From Pempheris klunzingeri (lineage: Eukaryota; Chordata; Actinopteri; Acropomatiformes; Pempheridae), in assembly GCF_042242105.1 (NCBI RefSeq), contig NC_092012.1:27267978-27331977 (forward strand): a stretch of DNA of 64,000 bases, written 5' to 3'. How positions within the stretch are numbered: position 1 is the first letter of the stretch; each line of letters begins with the position of its first letter. Positions 33,484-45,378 of this stretch are shown here, piece after piece. A program made the position numbers and the translations under genes. The notes below the pieces were generated by a model, which was not told where the DNA came from, searched no databases, and was given only the letters and a program-made list of their open reading frames with translations.

Positions 33484-34340
33484 ACTAAAATAAATGATAC
33501 ATTGTACTTGGTCAGTTGTAAATGTGGGAAGAATGCATTTAATTTTCTGTTTGATTAAAGAAGAAGAAGAACTGAGAAGACAGAATGAAAGACCAACATG
33601 GCAGTCAAAGAAGTGAGTGTCAGAATCAATGAGACTTTACCAAAAAGCATATTACTCACCAAACAATCTCAGAGGAGAGCTGCTCAGACAAACCACTAGC
33701 ACTATGTGCAAGTCGAATTAGTGAAATGCATGGTCCGTCTGGTAGAGCATGTACCATTAAGGCGTATGGCTTAACTGCAGTGACCTCGGTTTGATCCCAG
33801 TTGGTCCTTGCATGTTATCCTCCCCCCCTCTCTCTCTCACCCATTTCTGCGTCTATCCACTGTCTAATAAAGCTGCCTGTGGCCAAAGAATGAATGAAAA
33901 ACATGGATCTCAGGGGTTTGTAGCCAAATGAAACTGTGCACAGAATGTAACACAAAACAAGTCACCCTGTCTGCACAAAATACTATATTATGTTCACAAT
34001 GAGGCAAATCATGATTGTATGTGCAGTTGAATAGAATTAAAGATTGGAGAAAATACTTATTATACTACTACTAAATGATCCATCTGGTCAAACAAAATGG
34101 GATTAAAAAGTTGAAGCCTCACAGTACTATGTGATAGTAATGGGGGAACAGGGCATGTTTGACAGAGGACTCAAACAGGAAACATGGGTAAGAGATAAAT
34201 CTAATTTTTGTATCTGTTTAGTTTTTGAATCTGTGAAACTGGTTTTGTATCTGTAAACCTTTTATGTATCTGTCTCTAATTAGCATCTTGTATCATTTGA
34301 CATGTTTACTTCCCTTTGATATCGGAAGATGTCCAGTGGT
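33484..34340. other. Intergenic sequence with a SINE
   Basis: Between the pkp3 end and the Tc1 remnant. The only recognised item is the tRNA-derived SINE at about 33728-33900. Confidence 0.6.
33728..33900 (+). repeat. tRNA-derived SINE of a second type
   Basis: GGTCCGTCTGGTAGAGCATG resembles an A box region and CCTCGGTTTGATCCCAG a B box. The end is AATAAAGCTGCCTGTGGCCAAAGAATGAATGAAAA. Its tail differs from the SINE family seen at 22.7, 56.2 and 62.4 kb, so it is a separate family. Confidence 0.72.
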
Positions 34341-34342
34341 GC

Positions 34343-34774
34343 CATCAGCTCAGAACCAGCAGAAACAAGTGGGACCCAGGTACACCATCTACTGTCCAGA
34401 AGTCTTCATGGAAATATTGTGGCCAAAAAGCCAAACCTCCGACATGGAAACATGACTAATGTTCCTATGTTTTCATGCATAGTTGGTAATGCATGAAAGC
34501 AGAAAAATGGCAGCAGGTGCTCTGGACTGATGAGTCAAAATTTGAATTACTTGGTTGTAGCAGAAGGGCTGGAGAGCGGTACAATAATGAGTGTCTGCAG
34601 GCAGCAGTGAAGCTGGTGGAGGTTCCTTGCAAGTTTGGGGCTGCATTCCTGCAGATGGAGTTGGGGGTTTGGTCAGAGTTAATGGTGTCTTCAATGCTGA
34701 GAAATACAGGCAGATACTCATCCATCATGAATACCATCAGGGAGCATACCATTAGATTTGTAGTACATCAATGA
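34343..34774 (+). pseudogene. Tc1-like transposase remnant
   Basis: The stretch contains WQQVLWTDESKFELLG, the first catalytic Asp region of Tc1 transposases, then a degraded AGERYNNECLQAAVK segment and the remains of the HGGGSVM region. Neither the second Asp nor the final Glu is seen, nor terminal repeats. This is a fossil. Confidence 0.85.
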
Positions 34775-35101
34775 TATGCTTTTTGACTGAGCATGCTCAT
34801 TTTTAATAAGATACCAAATTTAGTCAAATGATTTTGACTGTGGCATTTGTATCTTCCCTATTGGTCAGACACAAAATGTTTTGGTATACTTATTCCCATA
34901 CCCATTTGGGACATATCTGCTAAGTTTTATGATGATTGGGCTAGTGGTTATTGAGGGATGGCAAATTTCCTGCTAAGCCCTGCCTTTTGTAAAGACTTTT
35001 TGATTAATGGCAGCCACGTTTTTAGACCAATCTTGCTAATTTATGATAGAAATATGTATCTCTCTGCAGTGTGGTATACCAAATTAGATGCAGTCAAAAA
35101 C
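34775..35101. other. Spacer between two Tc1-derived sequences
   Basis: About 330 bases without a recognisable gene. Part of it may belong to the end of the degraded Tc1 remnant at its left. Confidence 0.4.
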
Positions 35102-35103
35102 TA

Positions 35104-36561
<1,458 letters not shown>

Positions 36562-37076
36562 TGTTAGGAAATAGAAAATGTGCAGACACGCTTATGCTAA
36601 TACATTTTTATGTTAGTACATTTATGCTTTATTATCATGAAGTTTTAGCCTGATGCAGGACTGTGTGATAGTTGCTGTGACCTTTACACAGACCAAAGAG
36701 ATGTGTGTTGGCGTAGGATGTATCAGACTGTGCTTGCATTCTTGAGATAAAGAAGAGTTCGAGAAGGCCTTGAACGTTGAGAAGTCAGCGTACCTGCGTT
36801 TCTCACCAACCGCCCCTGCAAGGAGGAGAGGGAGCAGGGTGCGGCGGAGGACTGCTGAGAGGAGGAACTTTGCTTATACATGTTACATATATGCTTGAAA
36901 GACACTGAGACTGCTCAGTGCAGATGTAGATCTTTGCCTGTACTCCTTGCTTGTTGCAAGTAAAACTTTGAACTGAGATCTCTGTCTCTGAGAGTTTATC
37001 TTGTGTGTTTGGAAATTAATGGTACGAACTAACAGCGAAAATACAGTTCTGGTCTTATAGAAATAATTTCCTGACA
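36562..37076 (+). repeat. ERV2 5' long terminal repeat (515 bp)
   Basis: It begins TGTTAGGAAAT and ends ATTTCCTGACA, an 11 bp inverted terminal repeat with one mismatch. It is followed after four bases by the primer-binding site. It contrasts with the ERV1 LTR in sequence. No second copy occurs in the window. Confidence 0.88.
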
Positions 37077-37080
37077 TAAT

Positions 37081-37097
37081 TGGTCCTTCGAGCCGGA
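37081..37097 (+). other. ERV2 primer-binding site, tRNA-Tyr type
   Basis: TGGTCCTTCGAGCCGGA is the complement of the 3' end (CCGGCTCGAAGGACCA) of metazoan tRNA-Tyr over 17 bases. It places the LTR boundary at 37076 and sets the element's + polarity. Confidence 0.88.
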
Positions 37098-37201
37098 TGT
37101 GCAATATCTGGACGCCTGAGGAAGCCCTGGACACCTGAGAGGACAAAATCCATGCATGGTCAGACTACGGTCTGTATTGGTCATCCTTTTCTGGGACCAC
37201 G

Positions 37202-38560
37202 ATTCAATTCAATTCAATTCAATTCAATTCAATTTTATTTGTATAGCCCAATATCACAACAGAGTGTCTCATAGTGCTTTACAAAGTTCACTGAAATAAA
37301 CAAGTGTAAGCGAACAAACAATCTAATAAAGAGTCCAGCAGTCGATGAGGCCAGTGGATCAGTCCGATGGATCAGTCCGAGGCATCACCTGCCCTTTATG
37401 ACCCTCCTTCTTCGGGAAGGAAAAACTCAAAAAACCCTGTGGGAAAAGAGAAACCTCCGGGAGAACCACAGTGAAGGAGAGATCCAGCTCCCAAGGACGG
37501 ACAGGCTGTAGCCTTGGACAGACGCACATCCATTGGCTGGTGGAGAACCACATCAGCGGGGCCAGGACCAGGATCCATAGGAACCAGGGAACCACATCAG
37601 CAGAACCAGGACCAGGATCCACAGGAACCAGAGAACCACATCAGCGGGACCGGGACCAGGACCCACAGGAACCAGAGAACCACATCAGCAGGGCCAGGAC
37701 CAGGATCCACAGGATCCACAGGAACCTGAGAGATGAGAAAGCACAGAAACGCTCCGGGGAAGATAGCAAGTTAGAGGCAGACATTTGACTGACATGAGAC
37801 ATAATGATGGAGAGGAAGAGGAGGAGAGAGAATAGAGGAGCTCAGTGCACCATAGGAGTCCCCCGGCAGTCTGAACCTATAGCAGCATAACTAGGGGCTG
37901 GTCTAAGGCCTGATCCAGCCCTTAAATATATGCTTTGTCAAAAAGGAAGGTTTTTAGTCTACTCTTAAATGTAGAGAGGGTGTCTGCCCCCCGAACCCAA
38001 ACTGGAAGGAGATTCCACAGGAGAGGAGCCTGATAGCTGAAAGCTCTGCCTCCTGAACTACTTTTGGAGACTTTAGGAACCACCAGTAGACCTGCATTCT
38101 GGGAGCGCAGTGCTCTAGTGGGGTAGTACGGTACTATAAGATCTTTAAGATATGATGGGGCCTGACCCTTAAGAGCCTTGTAGGTGAGGAGAAGGATTTT
38201 AAACTCTATTCTAGATTTTACTGGAAGCCAATGAAGAGAAGCCAGTACAGGAGAAATGTGGTCTCTTCTTTTAGTTCTCGTCAGAACACGAGCAGCAGCG
38301 TTCTGGACCAACTGGAGAGTCTTTAACGACTTATTGGGGCAGCCTGATAGTAAGGAGTTACAATAGTCCAACCTAGAAGTGACAAATGCATGGACCAATT
38401 TTTCTGCATCATCAGTGGATATGATGGGCCTGATTTTGGCAATATTACGTAGATGGAAAAAGGCAGTTCTAGAAATCTGATGGCTGACAGGGCTCTCTGA
38501 GGGTGCCCGGTGACGCACATCCACTTCGTTGGTGAGTACAGAGACGCATAAAGACACAGC
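37202..38560 (-). mobile_element. L2/Rex1-group LINE 3' fragment inserted in the ERV2 leader
   Basis: On the minus strand a 211-codon stretch (38557-37922) encodes the C-terminal part of a CR1/L2/Rex1-type reverse transcriptase: RLDYCNSLLSGCPNKSLK, LQLVQNAAARVLTRTKRRDH, ISPVLASLHWLPVKSRI and PLLWNLLPVWVRGADTL. A 700 bp 3' region follows, ending in about seven ATTCA units at 37202-37235, as short tandem repeats end many elements of this group. It is 5'-truncated and opposite in orientation to the retrovirus. GAACCA-CATCAGC-type direct repeats lie in its tail (about 37545-37720). Confidence 0.88.
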
Positions 38561-38715
38561 ACATGGAAGATTTGATACTGCAGTTACAGCGCAAAAGAGG
38601 TTGAAATTCCTAGAAGGGTTTGAGTCCCATAAAATAGTTTGTGAGCCTGGCAGATGCAGTGACGTCGGGACAAGAAAGCGCTGATTAGGAGAATTTTAGG
38701 AGAATCTACCAGGTA

Positions 38716-39081
38716 AATTGTGTTAATTCCTATCAGGTACTCCAACCTCAAGTTGGACAGGGGAATTACTAAATTGTGTTAATTCCTATCAGGTACTCCA
38801 ACCTTAAGTTGGACAGGGGAATTACTAAATTGGGTTTAATTCCTATCAGGTACTCCAACCTTAAGTTGGACAGGGGAATTACTAAATTGTGTTGATTCCT
38901 ATCAGGTACTCCAACCTATCAAGTTGGACAGGGGAACGACCTCCTGGTAATTGTGTTAATTCCTATCAGGTACTCCAACATCTCAAGTTGGACAGGGGAA
39001 TTAACCTCCTAAAATTGTGTTGATTCCTATCAGGTACTCCAACCTATCACGTTGGACAGGGGAATTAACCTCCTAATAATT
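38716..39081 (+). repeat. Six tandem hairpin-forming units in the ERV2 leader
   Basis: Six units of about 57-66 bp share ATTCCTATCAGGTACTCCAAC and GTTGGACAGGGGAA. In every unit TCCAAC and GTTGGA are complementary around a loop of 5 bases (units 1-3) or 7 bases (units 4-6). Most units also have an outer AATTCC/GGAATT pair. The array lies between the primer site and gag, where retroviral packaging and translation signals are usually found. Confidence 0.9.
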
Positions 39082-39377
39082 GATTTGTGTTCTAAGAATA
39101 CAACAAAGGCCTGCACACATACATACATTTGTGAGTAAATGTGAGAGTGAATGTGGTAATTCCTTGAGGTTTGAAGCCACAATAGGTGGTATCGGAATTA
39201 CAGTTTGTTGTTTTATCTTGTGTTGACTTCTATACTGGGGAGAAGAGGGCTGACGGCTGTTGCCTGAGGTTGGTTTCAATCCGTAAAATTGATCTTGCAC
39301 CGTGTCTGCGGTGTAGAAGGCCAGATCAATAACCTCCTCTTCTCTCGTGCCAGTGAAGTCAACATGGGACAGTTGTA

Positions 39378-41074
39378 ATGGGGAACTCAAACGGGAAAAA
39401 TAAGAAATCAGAGTAAAAAAAAAAATCAAAATTGGAACACATATACTAAAATTGAAACAGGATCATGACCGTAACCGTATGGAAAGTGAATACGGTGCGC
39501 AAACCTCTAAATATTATACACCATGGATAAAATATCCTAACACTCCATTCGATGGAACATTGGATAAACCTAAATGTGATGCGCTTCTCGTTAAATTGAA
39601 AGATAAACATAAGAAGAAAGGTGGTGCTCATCCTGAAGTTCAGTGTGCCATGATGTGGGCTTCCACTGCTTCTATGGATGTTAAAAAGAGAACAGATGCA
39701 CAACAACAGAAGAAATCTGCATGTGACCTTGAAGATTTAGATGCAGAGGCTGCAGGTGCTGTAACGGTAGTTAACAGACGCCGCGCAGCAGCAAACGTTC
39801 AGCAACAACAGCAGTTAAATCAGCAAATGCAATATCAACAACAGCAGCCACAGGGTGCTGAGGGTGGAGTTGGAGCTGGTGGCCAACAGCTCCAGCCTCC
39901 ACCCTATGAAGATCACAAAGCCCTTAGAAAACAATTGAAGGCTTTGGATCTACAGGAAAAGGAGGATCTCCGACAGGGAGGCCCCCCAGCAGCTAACACT
40001 CGCAGACAAAAAGCAGTGTTGAAAAATGTTCAAGACCTTTCAGCAGGTCCTGAGGACGAATATCCCTTGATAACAGTTCCAAATCCACTTGCTGGACAAA
40101 ATGGCGCAGAACCAACCATGCAGGTGTACAGGTCAATGTACCCAGGAGACTTTGAAGCGCTAAACGCTGCTCTCCCAGACCCGAGAAAAGATGTTGAGGG
40201 ATGGATCGGGGAAATGGAGGGACTACGTGCCTCAATGACTCTGACTCCCACTGAAATTCTTAGGATCTGTCGCCGTGCATTTGGTGGACAGTTTCACCGA
40301 GTGCAGGGACCACTGACTGATAGAGACCCTAATGACGACCCCCTAGTATGAGAAACTAATGAGTTCAGACAACAGTGGGCTGACTTCCTCACCCGCTGTA
40401 GACAGACATTCACACCCAGACAAGATTGGGGTGCGATCACTGACTTTAAAATGAAATCAGACGAATCATGCGAAGATTGGCTACACAGATTTAATCAATC
40501 TTTCACACACAACAGTGGTCTGGCTGCAGGTAATCCTGCCAGACTGCAGCTCCACAAAAATGCTATCATGAATACAGTACACCCAAAAGTGAGACAAACC
40601 ATTGAAACCACATGCATTGAACTCCCCACGTGTGAAGAGGATGTTTTCTGCAATCATTTGCGTCATGCAATCCATGTTCATGGTCAACAACAAAAGGCAA
40701 AGGAAGAAAAGACAAAACAGCAGCCTATTCAGGTTTTCCTGGGCTCTGAAGAAATCTTTTACCGTGGTCCTGAACAGAGAGGGCCTTATCACAGCCAGGG
40801 AGACAGAGGTAGAGGCAGAGGCCGAGGAAGAGGTAGTGGAGGACAACGTAGATGGGATCAGGCAGGTGACAATTATGATCAACAGAATGTAAGACAGCAA
40901 AAGGTGTGTTACGTCTGTGGTCAGCCTAGACATTTTGCTAGAGACTGTCCCTTTAAAAGGAAAGAGCAGAGACATGGGAATGACTATGAACCTCGACCTT
41001 TCCGCGGACGCAATAACCGTGGTTACTGTCCTAAAAAAATTACTATCCAAATCAATATAAGTCAACATGACTAA
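39378..41074 (+). pseudogene. gag: ERV2 gag (matrix-capsid-nucleocapsid), nearly intact
   Basis: The probable start is ATG at 39378 (MGNSNG, with a Gly2 compatible with N-myristoylation). An A-run near 39414-39424 causes a stop and frame change, after which the frame is open from about 39452. It has a Gln-rich region, a PPPY late-domain motif near 39898-39909, a capsid region, an in-frame TGA at 40349-40351, then more capsid and a nucleocapsid with an RGRGRGRG tract and the knuckle CYVCGQPRHFARDC. Only one nonsense codon and one slip interrupt about 1.7 kb. Confidence 0.88.
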
Positions 41075-41080
41075 CCGATA

Positions 41081-41308
41081 GTGACATTTCCCCAACACAT
41101 AAGGCGACCCTGGATGAACAGACTAGAGAAAGCAATGACTCACAGACGACAAAGACATGACCCTGAACCATCACTGGAGGTATTCAATGCATGCTGCAGT
41201 CAAACTAGTCAAACTCTGATCACTTTGACTGTAGCAGGCAGTGACGTATTTCTTTGCGACACTGGAGCTACATGCTCCTGTCTAAATAACAATCCCTCCA
41301 TCCTGTAG
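41081..41308 (+). pseudogene. pro: ERV2 protease remnant
   Basis: A short frame following gag contains VFLCDTGATCSCL, the Asp-Thr-Gly-Ala active-site signature of retroviral aspartic proteases. The frame stops soon after, so only the N-terminal part of the protease remains. Confidence 0.78.
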
Positions 41309-42290
41309 GATGGGATGGGTAATTGCTGCAGTAGTTGTTGTTATCAAAGTCAGGGACCTGACGAGGTCCAGTATGAAGGGGATGTGAAGCGCATGAAACA
41401 GGAAAAAAATAAAAGTAAATAAATAATGTAAAATATTTGAAAGAAAAAAGGAAAAAAAAAAAAAGGAGAAATAAATATGGGTTTAAGGGAACACTGCAAG
41501 TAGAGAGACAGAGAAAAGGAGAAGGAAGCAGAAAGGGACATGAAAATTCCTAACCCTTATCCTGTGTTGTATTCTGCCCGAGATAAGCGAGAGGACCACG
41601 AATACAGACCCCTGGGTCCTTTCCCAAGTCTACTGCCATACTCGGATCCACAACAACCACCTCTGCTGTCTAGGCCTCTCCTGGGGAAAGTCACTTCAAA
41701 GTCCTCACCTCCAGGACTGTCCTCCTCCTCATCTGCCTCCCACCACTTGCCTCAATCATCCATGACTGCACAACCATCTCTGTCCGGGGTGGACACACCA
41801 CACCGGACTCGAAGCGGTAATGTATACAATCCTTTACTTCCTGCAATAACATTAAAAAGCACCTCGTAGGATGGAGGAGTGCAGGAATTCAAACCATAAA
41901 AGATGATGCAGAACATTGTGAGGAACAAATAAATGTAAAGAAAAAGAAACTTAAAGTTAAAAGTAATGACACTTTTATTGTTGATGACTGTGATGAATTT
42001 CCCACTGATGAATATTATGATGTTTGTTACCGAGGAAATGATCAAAGAGGAGGAGGTGGACGAGGATGGGGACGAGGACACAGAGGGGACGGCAGATGCT
42101 ACAATTGTGGCAAATTTGGACATTGGACAGAGGGCCAAAACACAGAGGGGGATCATGAGGAGGATGACGAGTGGCAACATGACAATGATCAGTCAGCAGA
42201 ATCATTTTAGATTTGCAGCTATTTTTGATCCATGGGATTTCACATGTCTCAACAGGAGGGATGGTATCTGTGATAAATAAAACATTTACT
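41309..42290 (+). pseudogene. Second gag-like segment with an incomplete zinc knuckle
   Basis: A 109-codon frame from 41540 is rich in Pro and Ser and contains RTRSGNVYNPLL. After a TAG, further coding near 42040-42200 includes GRGWGRGHRGDGRCYNCGKF and GHW, a CCHC knuckle in which the last Cys is replaced by Gln. It lies where protease and reverse transcriptase should be. It may be the remains of another retroviral gag recombined into ERV2. The interpretation is uncertain. Confidence 0.55.
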
Positions 42291-43150
42291 ATCTATGGTT
42301 ATCAAAACTACTCCAAGACAAGGTAAATTTCCTGAAGCAACCTACCATTTTCAATTTGTCTGTATGGATTTCATAGAACTAAACAAAAATTGAAGGAAAA
42401 GATACTGTTTGGTGATAATAGATATGTTCCCATATTCACATCCATGTTTTACTTTGTTTTCGTCTATCAGGGAAATAATGATTAGTTATTAGGGGCAGGT
42501 CCACTTCACAGGTACAATGGGATGACCAGCCTGGAGGTGGACAGTTTCTGTTCTTTTATGGATGTTCCCATACTCAAAGTTTCCAGAGTAGACAACAGCT
42601 ATTTTTCTCATTGTGTACCGTTTGTGTGCAGTTAATTTTTGACATTATTGTGACCCTCTGGGAGTGCCATAGTGCGGCCGCCGGGGCAGCGGGACCGTAA
42701 GAGAATTTTCCTGTCCAGAAAGATTGATTGTTCTGCAGGTTTTTCGCTCTTACAGGTTTTTCGCTCTTACACTCCATGGGCTTTTGATATACATGTAAGG
42801 TAATGTTCTTATATGTTACGTGTCAACAAGAGGGATGTGTTCCAAAGTTAATTCTGTATTCCATGCTCCAAACTTTGCAAACAAAAGAAAACATTAAAGC
42901 TCTCCGTCTCCATGTTGTATCTCCAGGAAAAGAGGACCAGCCAAAACCACAACTAAAACCTGGGGACTGGATTTTTGTTAAGAATATTCAGAGACGTGTG
43001 TGGAGGGAGGAACGCTGGCTTGGACCATTCCAGGTAATCATATCTACTCCTACGGCAGTTAAGATTGCAGAGAGACCTTCCTGGATTCACATCACACACT
43101 GTAAAATTCAGCACTTGCCAGACATTAATCAGGAAATTACTGAAAACTAA
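42291..43150 (+). pseudogene. pol: ERV2 integrase remnants
   Basis: Near 42320-42430 the frame shows FQFVCMDFIELNKN and YCLVIIDMF, the first strands of an integrase core including the first catalytic Asp, interrupted by a stop. After unrelated or degraded sequence, 42803-43150 encodes a gammaretrovirus-like C-terminal domain: LKPGDWIFVKNIQRR, RWLGPFQVIISTPTAVKI and WIHITHCKI. The second Asp and the Glu of the core are not seen. Confidence 0.83.
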
Positions 43151-43488
43151 AGTAGTGCTTGTTTGACTGAAAAAAAAAAAAAAAAAGGGGAGCATGCCTG
43201 GTTGAGAAAGCCTGCTGGTGTTGGAAAGACAACACCACTTTATTGTTTTCCTGTGCGGTAACCCCGGGGGGACCCCTGGTGAGCCCGGGAACGCTGACGA
43301 AGACTAGTTGAGGTTAGTTAGAGTTTGATTCTTGTAGGAAGACAGGGAAACCAGGCAAGCTCAACAACAATAACAACAATAATAATAATAATTAAAAAAA
43401 AAAAAAAAAGAAATTTCAATACCTCCAGCCCTTACAGTGAGCAGCTTCTCTCAACTTCTGTAAACAAACCAACAGGTGTCTAACACTT
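43151..43488 (+). other. ERV2 pol-env junction region
   Basis: About 340 bases with an A-run near 43171-43186, a GC-rich patch near 43260-43295 and an AAT/AAC-rich tract at 43366-43410. No coding sequence is recognised. Confidence 0.5.
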
Positions 43489-43857
43489 ATGTCAATGATA
43501 GTTGATTTCATCAAAATGAAGCTGTTTGTCCTCCTGGTTTTAGCCACAGTTATATTTCCCTTACTGACACTGGACCTCCCTATAAACAGATACAAAAGGA
43601 ACTTTGCTTTTTCCCTGCAGACTCAGTTTACTTTTGACCAATACAATAACTCGTTCCAAGTCAATCTGTGGTACAGATATGCCTCGTATGTTGCCAGGAG
43701 CAAGAATCTGACCAACTGCTACGTTTGCACTAGAATGCCACTGGCAGTAAGAAATCCACATGTCATTCCGCGTCCTCTTGTGAATGACAGTGTGTTGTTT
43801 CCCCATATCCTACCCTCTGCTGCTAATCCGAGACCTTTAAATCAATCTGTCAAATAG
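43489..43857 (+). pseudogene. env: ERV2 envelope N-terminal fragment
   Basis: A 122-codon frame starts with a typical signal peptide (KLFVLLVLATVIFPLL) and continues with N-glycosylation sites and a Cys-x-x-Cys pair (NCYVC), which suggests a surface-glycoprotein N-terminus. It ends at a TAG. No fusion peptide or transmembrane subunit follows, so it cannot form an envelope. A comparable Cys-x-x-Cys context occurs in the ERV1 envelope fragment. Confidence 0.65.
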
Positions 43858-43860
43858 AAA

Positions 43861-44577
43861 CTGACCACTCCTTCATTGTGGCCTCTGACATCTCGACCGT
43901 CCTGAGCAGTAGGACTCGACATTCCTTTCAGAGACATGATTCTGTTTGGGGAACTGACGTCCCACCTGACCATAAGTTGTGGTCTGATGGCCAGAAGGTC
44001 GTTTTATCACTTTCATTTAGATATCTTGCATGTTGATATAAGCACATAAAAGCATCATAAAAGCAACATAAAAACAATGCCTACCATTTCCATCTGATTA
44101 TAGGCACTTGACACTGGAACAGGAACCTGTTCCTATTTAAATCTGTGCAGATTTTAATGCCAAGGTTACATTTTCTTTTACTAATGAATGATGATTTCTG
44201 ATACTCTTATTTAATTATTGCTGAGATATATCTTTCTCTCTTTCTACCCTTTCAGACATGACTGACTGGCAGCCCTCTTCATTTAAAAGTGAAAAACAAA
44301 CAAGACTTTGTTGAAGGAATTATAGAAAACTACCAAAAGCATCAAGGACAGGTTACCTGGTGTTTATTCTTTTGTTGTAGGATCAGTTACTGCAGCCGTA
44401 CATCTAATCTCAAGTTCCATTAAGTTCCTCTTTCTATTTCATCTCTAACTGATGGGCATTATGAGCCTGTTATGAATAATTAAACGATTGAATGAATATA
44501 CTGAATCAGCTTTGGAGAGAACCAAAAAAGGAAGTGATGAGAGAATGAAAATAATGTGCTGCGTTTCAGTCAGTCAT
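43861..44577. other. Spacer between ERV2 and the first astacin gene
   Basis: About 700 bases. The first 150 may be degraded envelope sequence. No LTR, TATA box or gene is recognised. Confidence 0.45.
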
Positions 44578-44583
44578 TTTATT
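44578..44583 (-). terminator. Polyadenylation signal of the minus-strand c6ast-like gene
   Basis: TTTATT on + reads AATAAA on the minus strand, about 85 bases beyond the stop codon in the last exon. Confidence 0.75.
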
Positions 44584-44668
44584 GCATGATGTTTGACTGG
44601 TGTGAAGAGACAATCTTCCAACAATCTTCCAACCGATCTGCCTGTCAGCACATCTGAACCGGCCTCCT
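44584..44668 (-). CDS. c6ast-like astacin (minus), last exon: end of stop codon and 3' UTR
   Basis: After the minus-strand acceptor CACTCTTACAG, the exon begins AGGAGG. The preceding exon ends with a lone T, so the TAG stop is split across the intron (T at 45254, AG at 44668-44667). Only two bases here are coding. The protein then ends right after the last conserved cysteine, LYKC, as in many hatching-enzyme-type astacins. Confidence 0.72.
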
Positions 44669-45253
44669 CTGTAAGAGTGAACAGCACAGAGGTGAATTAG
44701 TACAAATCCAAGTGTGATAGCAGAGTTTCAACTTCAACCTCAACTTATATACCTCTGAGGGGAATTTTTTTTTTGCGACTAGGTAATACATAGACCACAT
44801 GGAGACAAAGGCGCATTGGACTCAGCTACAAAAACCTTGATAAAAGTTAAATGGTGGCCGTAGACCTGGCCTCTGGTAGTCTAAATCTCTGTCCAGAGGG
44901 TACAGAGGATCAAGAAGACACTGCAAAAGTTTGACACCAATGGTCTTACTGTCCACTTAAACTATATATTGTATCTCGTTCTTGTCACCTATTGAGAAAT
45001 TACCAAACCAAGTAATAATAGTGAAGGTGATGATGACGGTGACTCTACCATGGAGGTGTAGAGGAGCGTCACGAGTACACACCAAACCATATGAACTAAC
45101 CTTAACCCTTATTGCCACTGTAATGTCATTGAATGTCAGCTGTTATATCAGTTACATTATAGCAGCCAGATATTCGTAACAAGATATTTGTGTTTAACAC
45201 AAAGTATAGGTAAGCCTGCTGCTTTACTTTATATATTCATAATGGACACTTAC
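44669..45253 (-). other. Last intron of the minus-strand c6ast-like gene
   Basis: A 585 bp intron from GTAAGT (minus, at 45253) to the acceptor at 44669-44670. Nothing else is recognised. Confidence 0.7.
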
Positions 45254-45378
45254 AGCACTTGTAGAGGGTGTTGAGCCTGGCAATATCATTACGACTCATC
45301 TCCTTAGCGTTGCCAAAAGGCACACTGGAGTTAGGGATGGGGACCATGGTGGGCTTGTTGTTCTTGGAGAAGGCATAC
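45254..45378 (-). CDS. c6ast-like astacin (minus), exon encoding the C-terminal subdomain
   Basis: A 125 bp exon. It encodes YAFSKNNKPTMVPIPNSS and EMSRNDIARLNTLYKC, the C-terminal half of the astacin catalytic domain. The final Cys pairs with the Cys before IRF in the N-terminal subdomain in known astacins. Length and phase equal those of the matching exon of the plus-strand gene (62262-62386). Confidence 0.95.

Larger units (their letters stand above)
36562..43860 (+). mobile_element. Endogenous retrovirus 2 (class-I type, defective, 3' LTR absent)
   Basis: Order on +: LTR (36562-37076), tRNA-Tyr primer site, leader with an inserted LINE tail and a hairpin-rich tandem repeat, gag with PPPY late motif and CCHC knuckle, protease, an interval with a second knuckle-like frame, integrase pieces and the start of env. 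Reverse transcriptase and RNase H are not seen and no 3' LTR follows. The integrase C-terminal domain resembles gammaretroviruses. The insertion lies inside the right end of Tc1 element B. Confidence 0.88.

Noticed and set aside
33728..33800. tRNA-like segment with A and B box motifs
   Set aside because: It cannot form a full cloverleaf by eye and continues into a SINE body, so it is scored as a SINE rather than a tRNA gene.
37471..37788. 105-codon + strand frame with repeated GTREPHQ-like units
   Set aside because: It is the translation of short direct repeats in the LINE's 3' untranslated tail, on the strand opposite to the LINE.
38716..39081. CRISPR array
   Set aside because: The units are contiguous tandem copies without unique spacers, in a vertebrate retroviral leader.
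43861..44577. 3' LTR of ERV2
   Set aside because: No match to the LTR at 36562-37076, neither the TGTTAGGAAAT start nor the ATTTCCTGACA end is present.
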